Shown here piece by piece: positions 4,958-11,509 of a stretch of DNA of 11,509 bases. The notes beneath the pieces are model-generated. The model had not been told where the DNA came from. It ran no database searches and saw only the letters and a program-made list of their open reading frames with translations. The stretch's first letter is position 1, and the number at the start of each line of letters is the position of its first letter. The stretch comes from Candidatus Omnitrophota bacterium. Lineage in GTDB: Bacteria; Omnitrophota; Gorgyraeia; S143-82. The position numbers were made by a program, and so were the translations under genes. The DNA lies in NCBI GenBank assembly GCA_027034965.1, contig JALVWL010000112.1, positions 1 through 11,509 of the forward strand, read 5' to 3'.

Positions 4958-6865
4958 TTAGACCCTGACTAATTCCCGATATCCATCCCTTGGCAGCTCG
5001 TCGATAAAGGAACTGCTTCTTGAAAAATAACCGCCAAACCGATAATCAAAACCAGCTGCTGGCGCAGTAATTATAAGATATTTCTTGGCACGAGTAAGGG
5101 CAACATAAAACAACCTGCGCTCCTCCTCTATGCCAGTATCTGTCTTGAGACTCTTGGAATGTGGGAACTGGCCATCCACAACCCCCATCACAAAGACGAC
5201 CTGCCATTCAAGGCCTTTGGCCTGATGTATTGTAGATAGAACAATGCTATCCCTTTCCTCCAGAGAAAAGCCCTTTTTAAAATTCTCGGTTATGCCTATA
5301 TCTGAAAATAAGGACTCCAGGTCAGAGTAAGCCTTTAGAAATTCCAGGAGATATATCAAATCTTCCTGACGCTCTACATAGTCATCAAAATTGTCCCTCA
5401 AATACTCCCAATAGCCATTCTCAAGCACATATCTGCAGGCCTCATAGAGAGATAGGTCTCTGATGCTCAAAAATATCTCCTTTATCCTCTCCACTGCCTT
5501 CTGGGCCTTTTTCGATAAGGACTCAAACCTAACCGTCTCTATCTCAAAGATATCCTTGCCGCTGAAGGCCAGGAATAATTTCCTGGCAGTCTGGGGTCCT
5601 ATCCCTGGGTACATACACAAAAGTCTCTGCCAGGCAATCGCATCCTTAGGGTTGTATAATACCCTCAGATAGGCCAGGACATCCTTGATATGGGCCTGTT
5701 CAAAAAAACGAATCCCACCCCGCATAATGTAATCCAGGCCTCTATGGGCAAGAGAGAGTTCTAGTTTTGCCGAGTGATAACTTGCCCTGAATAATACGGC
5801 TATCTCACTTGCAGGAATACCTTCATCCAAAAACAACTCTACCTGTTCAGCAATAAACCTTGCCTCGTCCTCAACAGAACCAAACCTGGCTACAAGAGGA
5901 TCCTCCCCTCTCTCCTCAAAAACAGCCATCAGCTGTTTTTGAAAGCCACGAATATTATTCTCTATAGATGCATTCGCTAGATAAAGCACCTCAGGCGTAG
6001 AACGGTAATTCTTATTTAAATAAAAGACCTTTGCATTTGGATACCTCTGGGGGAAGGAAAGTATATTCTCAACCGTTGCGCCTCTAAAGGAATAAATACT
6101 CTGTGCATCATCGCCCACCACAAGCAGGTTATTATGTACAGAGGCCAGGAGATCCACTATACAGGCCTGCAATTTACTGGTGTCTTGATACTCGTCTACC
6201 AATATATACCTAAACTTCTCCCCATAAAATTGACGGATGTCCGGGAACTCCCTTAACAACCTATAAACCAAGACTAACAGGTCATCAAAATCGACCAATC
6301 CAGACTCTTTTTTCCTTTCATAATATAGAGAGAATACATCCCTTATCTGATAGAAAAATTCCCTATATTCATCGAAATTTCTCTTCAATATATCTTCCCA
6401 AGGTATTAATGTATTGGCAGAGATACCCTTAAGATAAGAAAAAAATCCTGCATTTGGAAAGGCCTTCAACTTATCCTTGTTCACATCCCTAATGCACTGG
6501 GCAATAATCGCCTTGCTGTCTTCATCGTCTATTATCACAAAATTTTTGGGATAACCTATGCGGGGGGCAAATTTTCTCAAAATCCTATTACATATATGAT
6601 GAAAGGTTCCTCCCCATATACCAGAAAAATTAGATCCAAGCAGAGCACTCACCCTTGAAAGCATTTCTTTGGCTGCCTTGATGGTAAAGGTCAATAAAAG
6701 TATCTCAGATGGCTGGATGGACTTTTTTTCGAGAAGATAGGCAACCCTATAGACCAGCGTACGCGTCTTGCCACTACCTGCACCAGCCAGGACAAGGGCA
6801 TAGCCGTCAGACTCAAAGACAACCTTGCGTTGTTCGTCGTTTAGACTTGCTTCGTAATCTATCAT
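4958..6865 (-). CDS. UvrD/Rep/PcrA-family superfamily 1A DNA helicase
   Basis: A 635-residue ATP-dependent 3'-5' DNA helicase of the UvrD/Rep group, acting in repair or replication restart. The Q motif region is LNDEQRKVV (8-16) and Walker A is AGAGSGKT (27-34). Motif Ia is LTFTIKAAKEM (58-68), with GTFH at 86-89. Motif II is DEYQD (224-228), motif III GDDAQSIYSFRGA (251-263) and motif IV NYRST (286-290). Motif V is LSTIHQAKGLEWQVVFV (543-559) and motif VI EERRLFYVALTRAKK (581-595). A helix-hairpin-helix-like PGIGPQTARKL (420-430) lies in domain 2B. It is shorter than typical PcrA/UvrD (about 720 residues) because it ends soon after motif VI and lacks their C-terminal tail. I cannot decide which paralogue it is. 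There is no Shine-Dalgarno before ATG 6865. It stands alone between two repeat elements. Confidence 0.92.
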   Translation of the reverse strand: MIDYEASLNDEQRKVVFESDGYALVLAGAGSGKTRTLVYRVAYLLEKKSIQPSEILLLTFTIKAAKEMLSRVSALLGSNFSGIWGGTFHHICNRILRKFAPRIGYPKNFVIIDDEDSKAIIAQCIRDVNKDKLKAFPNAGFFSYLKGISANTLIPWEDILKRNFDEYREFFYQIRDVFSLYYERKKESGLVDFDDLLVLVYRLLREFPDIRQFYGEKFRYILVDEYQDTSKLQACIVDLLASVHNNLLVVGDDAQSIYSFRGATVENILSFPQRYPNAKVFYLNKNYRSTPEVLYLANASIENNIRGFQKQLMAVFEERGEDPLVARFGSVEDEARFIAEQVELFLDEGIPASEIAVLFRASYHSAKLELSLAHRGLDYIMRGGIRFFEQAHIKDVLAYLRVLYNPKDAIAWQRLLCMYPGIGPQTARKLFLAFSGKDIFEIETVRFESLSKKAQKAVERIKEIFLSIRDLSLYEACRYVLENGYWEYLRDNFDDYVERQEDLIYLLEFLKAYSDLESLFSDIGITENFKKGFSLEERDSIVLSTIHQAKGLEWQVVFVMGVVDGQFPHSKSLKTDTGIEEERRLFYVALTRAKKYLIITAPAAGFDYRFGGYFSRSSSFIDELPRDGYRELVRV

Positions 6866-6869
6866 AATT

Positions 6870-7041
6870 CCGGATTATGCATTTTAGAAAACTCAAAAGT
6901 CAAAACTCAAAAGTCAAAACTACAACACTTTAATCAAGAATGTAGAAGGAAGAATGAAGCATGAAGGATTTTTTCCCTGAGATATTTTTCTTTCTTAATA
7001 AAAATTTCCCTCCATTCTCCATGCTCCATTCTTCATTCTTA
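6870..7041. repeat. Interspersed intergenic element, copy 3
   Basis: It fills the gap between queH and the helicase gene. The first 19 bases (6870-6888) are identical to 4649-4667. Degenerate CTCAAAA/GTCAAAA units follow. Bases about 6949-7041 are then homologous to 4721-4814 but in the opposite orientation: reverse-complementing 4721-4814 gives a near match through GAATGAAGCATGAAGGATT, CTGAGATAT, CTTAATAAAAA and ATGCTCCATTCTTCATTC. The middle segment has thus been flipped relative to the conserved left end. The small plus-strand reading frame across 6961-7155 is an accident of this repeat. Confidence 0.78.
6874..6903 (-). promoter_or_regulatory. Repeat-borne promoter of the helicase gene (short-leader or leaderless)
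   Basis: The minus strand reads TTGACT (6903-6898), an 18-bp spacer, then CATAAT (6879-6874); each hexamer matches five of six consensus positions. Only eight bases (CCGGAATT) separate the -10 box from ATG 6865, so the mRNA would start at or within a base or two of the start codon. The -35 comes from the CTCAAAAGTCAAAA units of the repeat element. The same arrangement, TTGAGT-18-CATAAT, occurs in the copy at 4653-4682. Confidence 0.55.
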
Positions 7042-7088
7042 ACTTTAAAGACAATACAATATTCTCGTCGAAAAGTCCAGAAGATTAA

Positions 7089-7670
7089 TCAAGGCCAGAC
7101 TTTTTCGTACTTGCCCCTCTTAAACAGGGCCTTGGCACGGGCTGAAAAAGAGTAAATACACCCACACCATTTCTGCCTATACATCCCCAATCTCTTTGCC
7201 TCCTGATGGGCCCAGTCAAATCCGTCCCTGAAGTCAAAGGCCAAATAGGAAACACCAATTCTCTGAGCTATTGCCTGGCCCAGGCGATTTATCTCATCAG
7301 GATCCTGATAACGGCTTACCAACAGGGTAGTGGTAAATTTCTTTATGCCTAACTCGTATGCCTTCCTTGCACTCATTTCAAGTCTCATTGCCCAGCATAG
7401 ACTACATCTATTAGGCGAGGACATCTGGCTACTAGTAACTCTCGAGAAGAAGTCCCTGGAGGGCGAGGCATCGAAGACAAATTCAATCCCTTTATCAGAA
7501 CAATATCCTTTCAGTTCCTTGAACCTAACGACCCTCTCCATAACAGGATATATGTTGGGATTATACCAATAGCTCACCACTTCATAACCCATCTCACTAA
7601 GCCTGCGGTATGGATAGAGTAAACACGGAGCACAACAGGTATGGAGTAGTAATTTCTCTCTCTTCGTCAT
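7089..7670 (-). CDS. queH: Epoxyqueuosine reductase QueH
   Basis: A 193-residue protein of the QueH (formerly DUF208) family. It reduces epoxyqueuosine to queuosine at the tRNA wobble position, replacing the cobalamin-dependent QueG. It shows the family's cysteine sets: LLLHTCCAPC at the N-terminus (Cys12, Cys13, Cys16), RCSLCWAMRL (Cys89, Cys92) and YRQKWCGCIYS (Cys169, Cys171). In the family these ligate an iron-sulfur cluster and a second iron. The length is usual for the family. The start at 7670 lies just two bases beyond the nth stop codon (7673-7675), with GAGG about eight bases upstream, so it is translated from the coaX-nth-queH mRNA. No other queuosine genes are in the window. Confidence 0.93.
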   Translation of the reverse strand: MTKREKLLLHTCCAPCLLYPYRRLSEMGYEVVSYWYNPNIYPVMERVVRFKELKGYCSDKGIEFVFDASPSRDFFSRVTSSQMSSPNRCSLCWAMRLEMSARKAYELGIKKFTTTLLVSRYQDPDEINRLGQAIAQRIGVSYLAFDFRDGFDWAHQEAKRLGMYRQKWCGCIYSFSARAKALFKRGKYEKVWP

Positions 7671-7672
7671 AT

Positions 7673-8296
7673 CTATATCCTCTTTTCACATAACCTGGCT
7701 ATAGGGCAAGCTCCACAGTCAGGCCTCCGTGCTTTGCAGAGATACCTGCCGTGGAGTATAAGATAATTGGACATACTACTCCATATCCGCCTAGGCCATA
7801 TCTTCATCAAATCCTTTTCTATCGTCAAAGGTGATTTTTTGTTAGAAAAGCCTATCCTATAAGAGAGTCTTTTGACATGGGTATCGACGGTAATGGCCTG
7901 CTCTCCGAACAATGCAGACAAAATGACATTGGCACTTTTGCGCCCCACACCTGGAAGAGATATCAGGGACTTATAATCCGAAGGCAGGCGCCCGCCAAAA
8001 TCTCTACAAATAATCTTTGCGCTGGATATTATATTCCGCGCCTTTGCCCTGAAGAGCCCTATTTCCCGTATAATCTCTTCTACCTCGGCCGGGGAGGCCT
8101 CTGCCAGACTACAGGCATCAGGGAACCTAGAAAAGAGAATAGGCGTCACCATATTTACCTTTTTGTCCGTAGTCTGGGCAGAGAGTATCACAGAGATCAG
8201 GAGCTCAAAATCCGAACGGTAGACCAGCTCTATGCGAGGTTCTCCATAATGTCTCTCTAGCGCCTTATATATATTTAAAACCCTTCTTCTATCCAT
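7673..8296 (-). CDS. nth: Endonuclease III (DNA glycosylase/AP lyase)
   Basis: A 207-residue enzyme that removes oxidised pyrimidines in base excision repair. The helix-hairpin-helix LPGVGRKSA (114-122) carries the catalytic Lys120. The catalytic Asp138 lies in VDTHV. The four-cysteine iron-sulfur loop has the classic C-x6-C-x2-C-x5-C spacing: Cys187, Cys194, Cys197 and Cys203. Length and motifs are those of ordinary Nth. ATG 8296 lies four bases after the coaX stop codon (8301-8303). Its Shine-Dalgarno is poor (AGG three bases upstream), so translational coupling to coaX is likely. queH follows after two bases. I see nothing unusual in the protein. Confidence 0.95.
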   Translation of the reverse strand: MDRRRVLNIYKALERHYGEPRIELVYRSDFELLISVILSAQTTDKKVNMVTPILFSRFPDACSLAEASPAEVEEIIREIGLFRAKARNIISSAKIICRDFGGRLPSDYKSLISLPGVGRKSANVILSALFGEQAITVDTHVKRLSYRIGFSNKKSPLTIEKDLMKIWPRRIWSSMSNYLILHGRYLCKARRPDCGACPIARLCEKRI

Positions 8297-8300
8297 CGAC

Positions 8301-8960
8301 CTAGTTCATAGAGTCCACCATACAAGACAACCCCAACAATACCAGATCAGGCTCAATAATATATTCCTTCCCAAAATAAAGGAGAATGCCCTCCAAAAGA
8401 TTCGCATCTCCACCCGTCAGTACAACAGGAAGATTATCCCCCTTCAGAAAACCAAACATCTGACCAAGCGCAAAGTTTACCGCCCTATCTGTGGACAGGG
8501 CAGAATCTATCTCCTTCACAGGCTCATAGTAGAGCTCTCGTCCCAACACAGCCTTTGCCAGGCCGAACAACTCCCCAATCCCAGGAAAGATCGCGCCTCC
8601 GTGATGCACTCCCTCGCGAATCAGGTCAACCGTAACAAAGCTGCCAGCATCCAGGACATAGGCATCCCTGAATCCAAGGACCTCAACCGATGCCATACAG
8701 GCAAGTAGGCGATCTGCACCCAATAGAGATAGATTATATCTTGAGGGGAAGGGAACATCAGTAGAAGATACAAATCTCAAATGTTTTTGACTTTTGAGCT
8801 TCTCTTTGACTCTATTATCAACACAGGAGACAATAGCATCCTCTTCGGGTAATATCTTCATAACATCTTGCACAGGAAAGGAAATAACGCTCTTTATCTT
8901 CCCCGTTGAGATATATTGAGCAGATTTTAGCCTGGTATGGCCTATATCTATTAGCAACAT
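8301..8960 (-). CDS. coaX: Type III pantothenate kinase
   Basis: A 219-residue ASKHA-fold kinase for the first step of coenzyme A synthesis (pantothenate to 4'-phosphopantothenate). It has phosphate motif 1, DIGHTRLK (5-12), and the catalytic-Asp motif GADR (81-84). VLDAGSFVTVDLI (102-114) corresponds to the usual DxGTAxTxD, and GGAIFPG (121-127) and LTGGDA (181-186) also fit. It is short for CoaX (usually about 240-260). Motif 1 has His8 where Asn is usual (DxGNT), and Ser-Phe replaces Thr-Ala in the second motif. It probably still works, but this deserves checking. The start at 8960 is fixed by an in-frame stop 12 bases upstream. There is no Shine-Dalgarno; CATAAT (8989-8984) lies 23 bases before the ATG. 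It is first in the coaX-nth-queH operon. Confidence 0.88.
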   Translation of the reverse strand: MLLIDIGHTRLKSAQYISTGKIKSVISFPVQDVMKILPEEDAIVSCVDNRVKEKLKSQKHLRFVSSTDVPFPSRYNLSLLGADRLLACMASVEVLGFRDAYVLDAGSFVTVDLIREGVHHGGAIFPGIGELFGLAKAVLGRELYYEPVKEIDSALSTDRAVNFALGQMFGFLKGDNLPVVLTGGDANLLEGILLYFGKEYIIEPDLVLLGLSCMVDSMN

Positions 8961-8973
8961 ACGGCTAGTTTAA

Positions 8974-9337
8974 TTTAACGCGGATTATGCATTAGAATTC
9001 TTTACCTTCCATCGCTTGGTTAATCAAACATCTCTTTCCTCATCCAAATATAAGTCAAATCTAAAATCTCAAAAGTCAAATCCACAGCTTAAAACTTAAA
9101 TCTTTTTATTTTATCCCTTTTTTCCTTGCCCCTTTATCGTAGGCCAAGCTACCAATTCCTGCGCAACACCTTACTCCCTATAAATCTACCTGCCCTATGT
9201 AAATTAAAAACAGTTTTGAGCTTTAAGTTGTGGTTTTTAGTTTTTAGCTTTGAGTTTTTAGTTATTTATCTGTCCCACAACGAGTTCCACTATATCACAA
9301 CTTCCTATTGCATAATTAATTTGGGTTTAACGCGGAT
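8974..9337. repeat. Interspersed intergenic element, copy 4, flanked by 12-bp direct repeats
   Basis: It fills the gap between the pseudopilin and coaX. The 12-mer TTTAACGCGGAT occurs at both ends (8974-8985 and 9326-9337), and the right copy runs into the pilin stop codon. Inside are the ATTATGCATT left end, a segment 9064-9103 nearly identical to 4681-4720, TTTTTAGCTTTGAG units (9241-9267, identical to 4843-4869) and the right end TTCCTATTGCATAATT (9302-9317). The middle (about 9104-9215) is unrelated to the other copies. I see no gene here. Confidence 0.75.
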
Positions 9338-9738
9338 CAATAGGTACATGTATTCTCTATCTCTCCATTCCAACCTATACCTATGGTATACAAGCCATAG
9401 ACAGCCGCAACATTTATCCTCTCAGCATAGCAAACATCTACGATATTGGTATTGCCACTATTGCCTAGATGAAACCGAAAAAACCTCGGTGATGTGCCTG
9501 GGTCCTGAACATCGAGGGAATTCCAATCCGCATCCGAAGAAACAAGGATGGCATGTTCAGCATAGTATCTGACAATCGAACGCCTTATGTGCCCAAGCAG
9601 GCGTATAGCCTCAACCTGCCTGCCCCGTTCCATTAGTTTTGTATACACACCCTGGGCCAGGGAGGCCATTATCGCTATGATAATAATGACCATTATCATC
9701 TCAAGCAGAGTAAAGGCATCAAGACGGTTTGAGCGCAT
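9337..9738 (-). CDS. Type II secretion/type IV pilin-like pseudopilin
   Basis: A 133-residue protein with a class III (prepilin) signal. A short leader MRSNRLDA precedes the cleavage site A8|F9 TLLEM, with the conserved Glu at mature position 5 (E13). A hydrophobic helix MIMVIIIIAIMASLA (14-28) follows. Glycine is usual at -1; alanine here is less common but tolerated. The C-terminal domain has Cys103 and Cys131, which could form a disulfide as in many pilins. It resembles GspG/PilA-type minor pilins in layout, but the exact subunit cannot be named. The start at 9738 overlaps the dxs stop by 20 bp and has AAAGGAG 10 bases upstream, so it is cotranscribed with dxs. No other secretion genes are in the window. 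Its 3' end touches the repeat element. Confidence 0.82.
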   Translation of the reverse strand: MRSNRLDAFTLLEMIMVIIIIAIMASLAQGVYTKLMERGRQVEAIRLLGHIRRSIVRYYAEHAILVSSDADWNSLDVQDPGTSPRFFRFHLGNSGNTNIVDVCYAERINVAAVYGLYTIGIGWNGEIENTCTY

Positions 9739-11509
9739 TAAACAGTATCTCCTTTATCCGATTATGTCCCAGTCCTACTTGTCGCAACAATTCTTCCCGA
9801 CTCCCATGTAGGATAAACTCATTTTCCACAGCAATACAATCCACTTCAAACTGTCTTAATTCAGATCTCACCGCCTCCCCAAATCCTCCCTTGAGGTATC
9901 CCTCCTCAAAGACAATAATCTTCTCCGCCCCTCTGACAGCAGAACTCAACCAATCAATATTGAGTGGAGACAAGAACAGGACATCCACAACTCTCACTGG
10001 CAAGTTATACTCTCTAACTATGTTGTAGACCTCATAAACAAGCGGTCCCACACAGAAAGCAGCCACCTTTATCCCCTCTTTATCATAAACGATTTGACCT
10101 GTTTGCTCAACAATAGAATGGACAGGGCTAATTCCACCAGACGGCAACTCTGCCCGTGGATAGCGCAGGGCCACAGGCACCTTATCCTTTCTTGCCTTCT
10201 CTATCGCCCACCTAAAGCAGCTATGCATCATCGCCTCATCTCTAGGGGCAAGGATATGCATCTTTGGTATAGGTCTAAGGTAGCAGATATCGAGTAATCC
10301 ATGGTGCATTATCCCATCCTGTCCAACCAGACCTGCCCTGTCGATAGCAAAGACCACGCCCACGTCCTGAAGGGCCACATCGTTTACTATCTGATCATAG
10401 GCCCGCTGAAGAAAGGTAGAATAAATGGCGACCACTGGCAATTTGCCTGCCCGAGCAAGACCCGCCGAAAAACTAACCGCATGTTCCTCTGCTATGCCCA
10501 CATCAAAGACCCTCTCTGGAAACTTGTCCCGCAAGGGACGCAGGCCTGTCCCGTCGAGCATTGCGGCAGTAATAGCAACCACATCCTTGTCCCTCTCAAA
10601 TATCTCGAGCATCACATCAGAAAAGGCATTAGTAAACGTCCTGCCCCCTCTTTTCTCTACCTTGCCAGTATCTATATCGAAATTGCCTATCCCATGGAAT
10701 AGTGTAGGCTGCTTTTCTGCGAATCTATACCCTTTGCCCTTCTGAGTAACCACGTGCAGTAATTTAGGACCTGGTAGGGCCCTTATCCTCTTTAGGGTTT
10801 GTATCAAGAGCTCAAGATTGTGCCCATCAATCGGACCAAAATACCGGAATCCCAGCTCCTCGAATAGCCATCCAGGGATAATCAATCCCTTCAAGGCCTC
10901 TTCTAGTCTCGCCCCTATCCTGGCAATGCTCTTTCCAGCTGGTAGTTTCAACAAGGCATCCCTAATCTTATTATGTATGCGATTGTATGCATCGGCCGAT
11001 ATTATGCGATTTACATAATTACTCAGGGCGCCCTGGACAGGCGAGATGGCCATATTATTACTATTGAGGATGACCAATATATCTGTACCGCTATGGCCAG
11101 CGTGATTAAGGGCCTCAAAGCACATCCCTCCGCTCAAAGAACCATCGCCGATAATCGCCAGGACACTGTAATCATCCCCATTTAAGTCCCTGGCAATCGC
11201 CATACCCATTGCAAGTGAAACAGCGGTTGAACTGTGCCCAACCGTAAATGGATCATACTCAGATTCAAAGTGGGAGGGGAAACCGCTTATCCCTCCATAA
11301 CAGCGCAGGGTTTCAAATGCCTTGGCCCTGCCGGTAAGTATCTTGTGGGCGTATGCCTGATGGCCTACATCCCATATAACCTTATCTTCCGGAGCATCGT
11401 ATACGTAGTGAATAGAAACCGCCAGCTCCACTGCCCCCAAAGAAGAGGCAAGGTGACCACCTGTCTTCGAGACAACGGATATTATCCTGGCCCTTATCTC
11501 TTGGCAGAG
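9719..11509 (-). CDS. dxs: 1-deoxy-D-xylulose-5-phosphate synthase (5' end outside the window)
   Basis: A thiamine-diphosphate enzyme joining pyruvate and glyceraldehyde-3-phosphate, the first step of the MEP isoprenoid pathway and a source of DXP for thiamine and pyridoxal. The frame is open to the window edge. Its 596 visible residues begin LCQEIRARIISVV and lack roughly 30 N-terminal residues, judged from the His of SKTGGHLASSLG (equivalent to E. coli His49). A TTG at 11440 is internal, not the start. Other motifs are WDVGHQAYAHKILTGR, the TPP motif GDGSLSGG (from visible residue 121) followed by LNSNNMAIS, the Glu-bearing GIAEEHAVSF, DRAGLVGQDG, HHGLLD and PVALRYPR. All expected catalytic segments are present. 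The stop overlaps the pseudopilin start by 20 bp. Confidence 0.96.
   Translation of the reverse strand, partial: LCQEIRARIISVVSKTGGHLASSLGAVELAVSIHYVYDAPEDKVIWDVGHQAYAHKILTGRAKAFETLRCYGGISGFPSHFESEYDPFTVGHSSTAVSLAMGMAIARDLNGDDYSVLAIIGDGSLSGGMCFEALNHAGHSGTDILVILNSNNMAISPVQGALSNYVNRIISADAYNRIHNKIRDALLKLPAGKSIARIGARLEEALKGLIIPGWLFEELGFRYFGPIDGHNLELLIQTLKRIRALPGPKLLHVVTQKGKGYRFAEKQPTLFHGIGNFDIDTGKVEKRGGRTFTNAFSDVMLEIFERDKDVVAITAAMLDGTGLRPLRDKFPERVFDVGIAEEHAVSFSAGLARAGKLPVVAIYSTFLQRAYDQIVNDVALQDVGVVFAIDRAGLVGQDGIMHHGLLDICYLRPIPKMHILAPRDEAMMHSCFRWAIEKARKDKVPVALRYPRAELPSGGISPVHSIVEQTGQIVYDKEGIKVAAFCVGPLVYEVYNIVREYNLPVRVVDVLFLSPLNIDWLSSAVRGAEKIIVFEEGYLKGGFGEAVRSELRQFEVDCIAVENEFILHGSREELLRQVGLGHNRIKEILFNALKPS

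Noticed and set aside
6961..7155. Small plus-strand reading frame (64 residues)
   Set aside because: It lies in a repeat element and the 3' end of queH on the opposite strand; low-complexity, no ribosome site, no recognisable protein.
9126..9572. 148-residue plus-strand reading frame
   Set aside because: It runs across a repeat element and antisense to the pseudopilin, with no ribosome site and a composition typical of a chance frame.
10301..10745. Plus-strand reading frames of 106-133 residues
   Set aside because: They are antisense to the highly conserved dxs coding sequence, whose frame is intact; they show no domain.
11440..11509. TTG at 11440 as the dxs start
   Set aside because: The frame is open upstream to the window edge and encodes the conserved N-terminal SKTGGHLASS segment, so the true start lies outside the window.

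Overview
The window comes from a bacterium. It has eight complete protein genes, a ninth complete gene that overlaps its neighbour, a tenth gene cut by the right edge, and two tRNA genes. All of them are on the minus strand, so transcription runs from high to low coordinates. A non-mevalonate isoprenoid gene (dxs), a class III prepilin-like pseudopilin and bacterial-type tRNAs lacking an encoded CCA point to a Gram-negative-like bacterium, probably an uncultured lineage. The pairing of a Soj-type ParA with a C-terminal glycogen-binding (CBM48) domain, CCA-less tRNAs and AT-rich interspersed intergenic repeats makes me think of Omnitrophota or a related candidate phylum. That is a recollection-based guess, not a demonstration.

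Layout in transcription order, right to left. (1) dxs (5' end off the window) overlaps by 20 bp a small pseudopilin gene. (2) After a ~360 bp repeat element comes a tight operon coaX - nth - queH (CoA synthesis, base excision repair, queuosine synthesis). (3) A ~220 bp repeat element is followed by a 635-residue UvrD/Rep-type helicase. (4) A third repeat element precedes a three-gene operon: a single-pass membrane protein with a carbohydrate-binding-like beta-sandwich, a ParA ATPase fused to CBM48, and a small DUF4870/Tic20-like membrane protein. It ends in a clear intrinsic terminator. (5) A lone GuaB3-type IMP dehydrogenase-related gene follows. (6) A strong sigma70-type promoter then drives tRNA-Ile2(CAT), tRNA-Val(CAC) and a coiled-coil/zinc-ribbon protein (CT398/CdsZ-like), whose ribosome-binding site abuts the tRNA-Val 3' end.

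The most interesting items are the ParA-CBM48 operon, which could be a polysaccharide- or glycogen-linked positioning system, and a family of interspersed, partly palindromic intergenic elements. Two of these elements contain a long segment present in opposite orientations. Their conserved end carries a promoter-like TTGA(C/G)T-18-CATAAT module aimed at the next gene. The helicase and coaX genes behind these ends lack Shine-Dalgarno sequences, which suggests leaderless or very short-leader mRNAs. Operon-internal genes mostly have good Shine-Dalgarno sites.

Intergenic stretches over 300 bases (4603-4957 and 8961-9336) consist mostly of the repeat elements. I see no credible genes in them.
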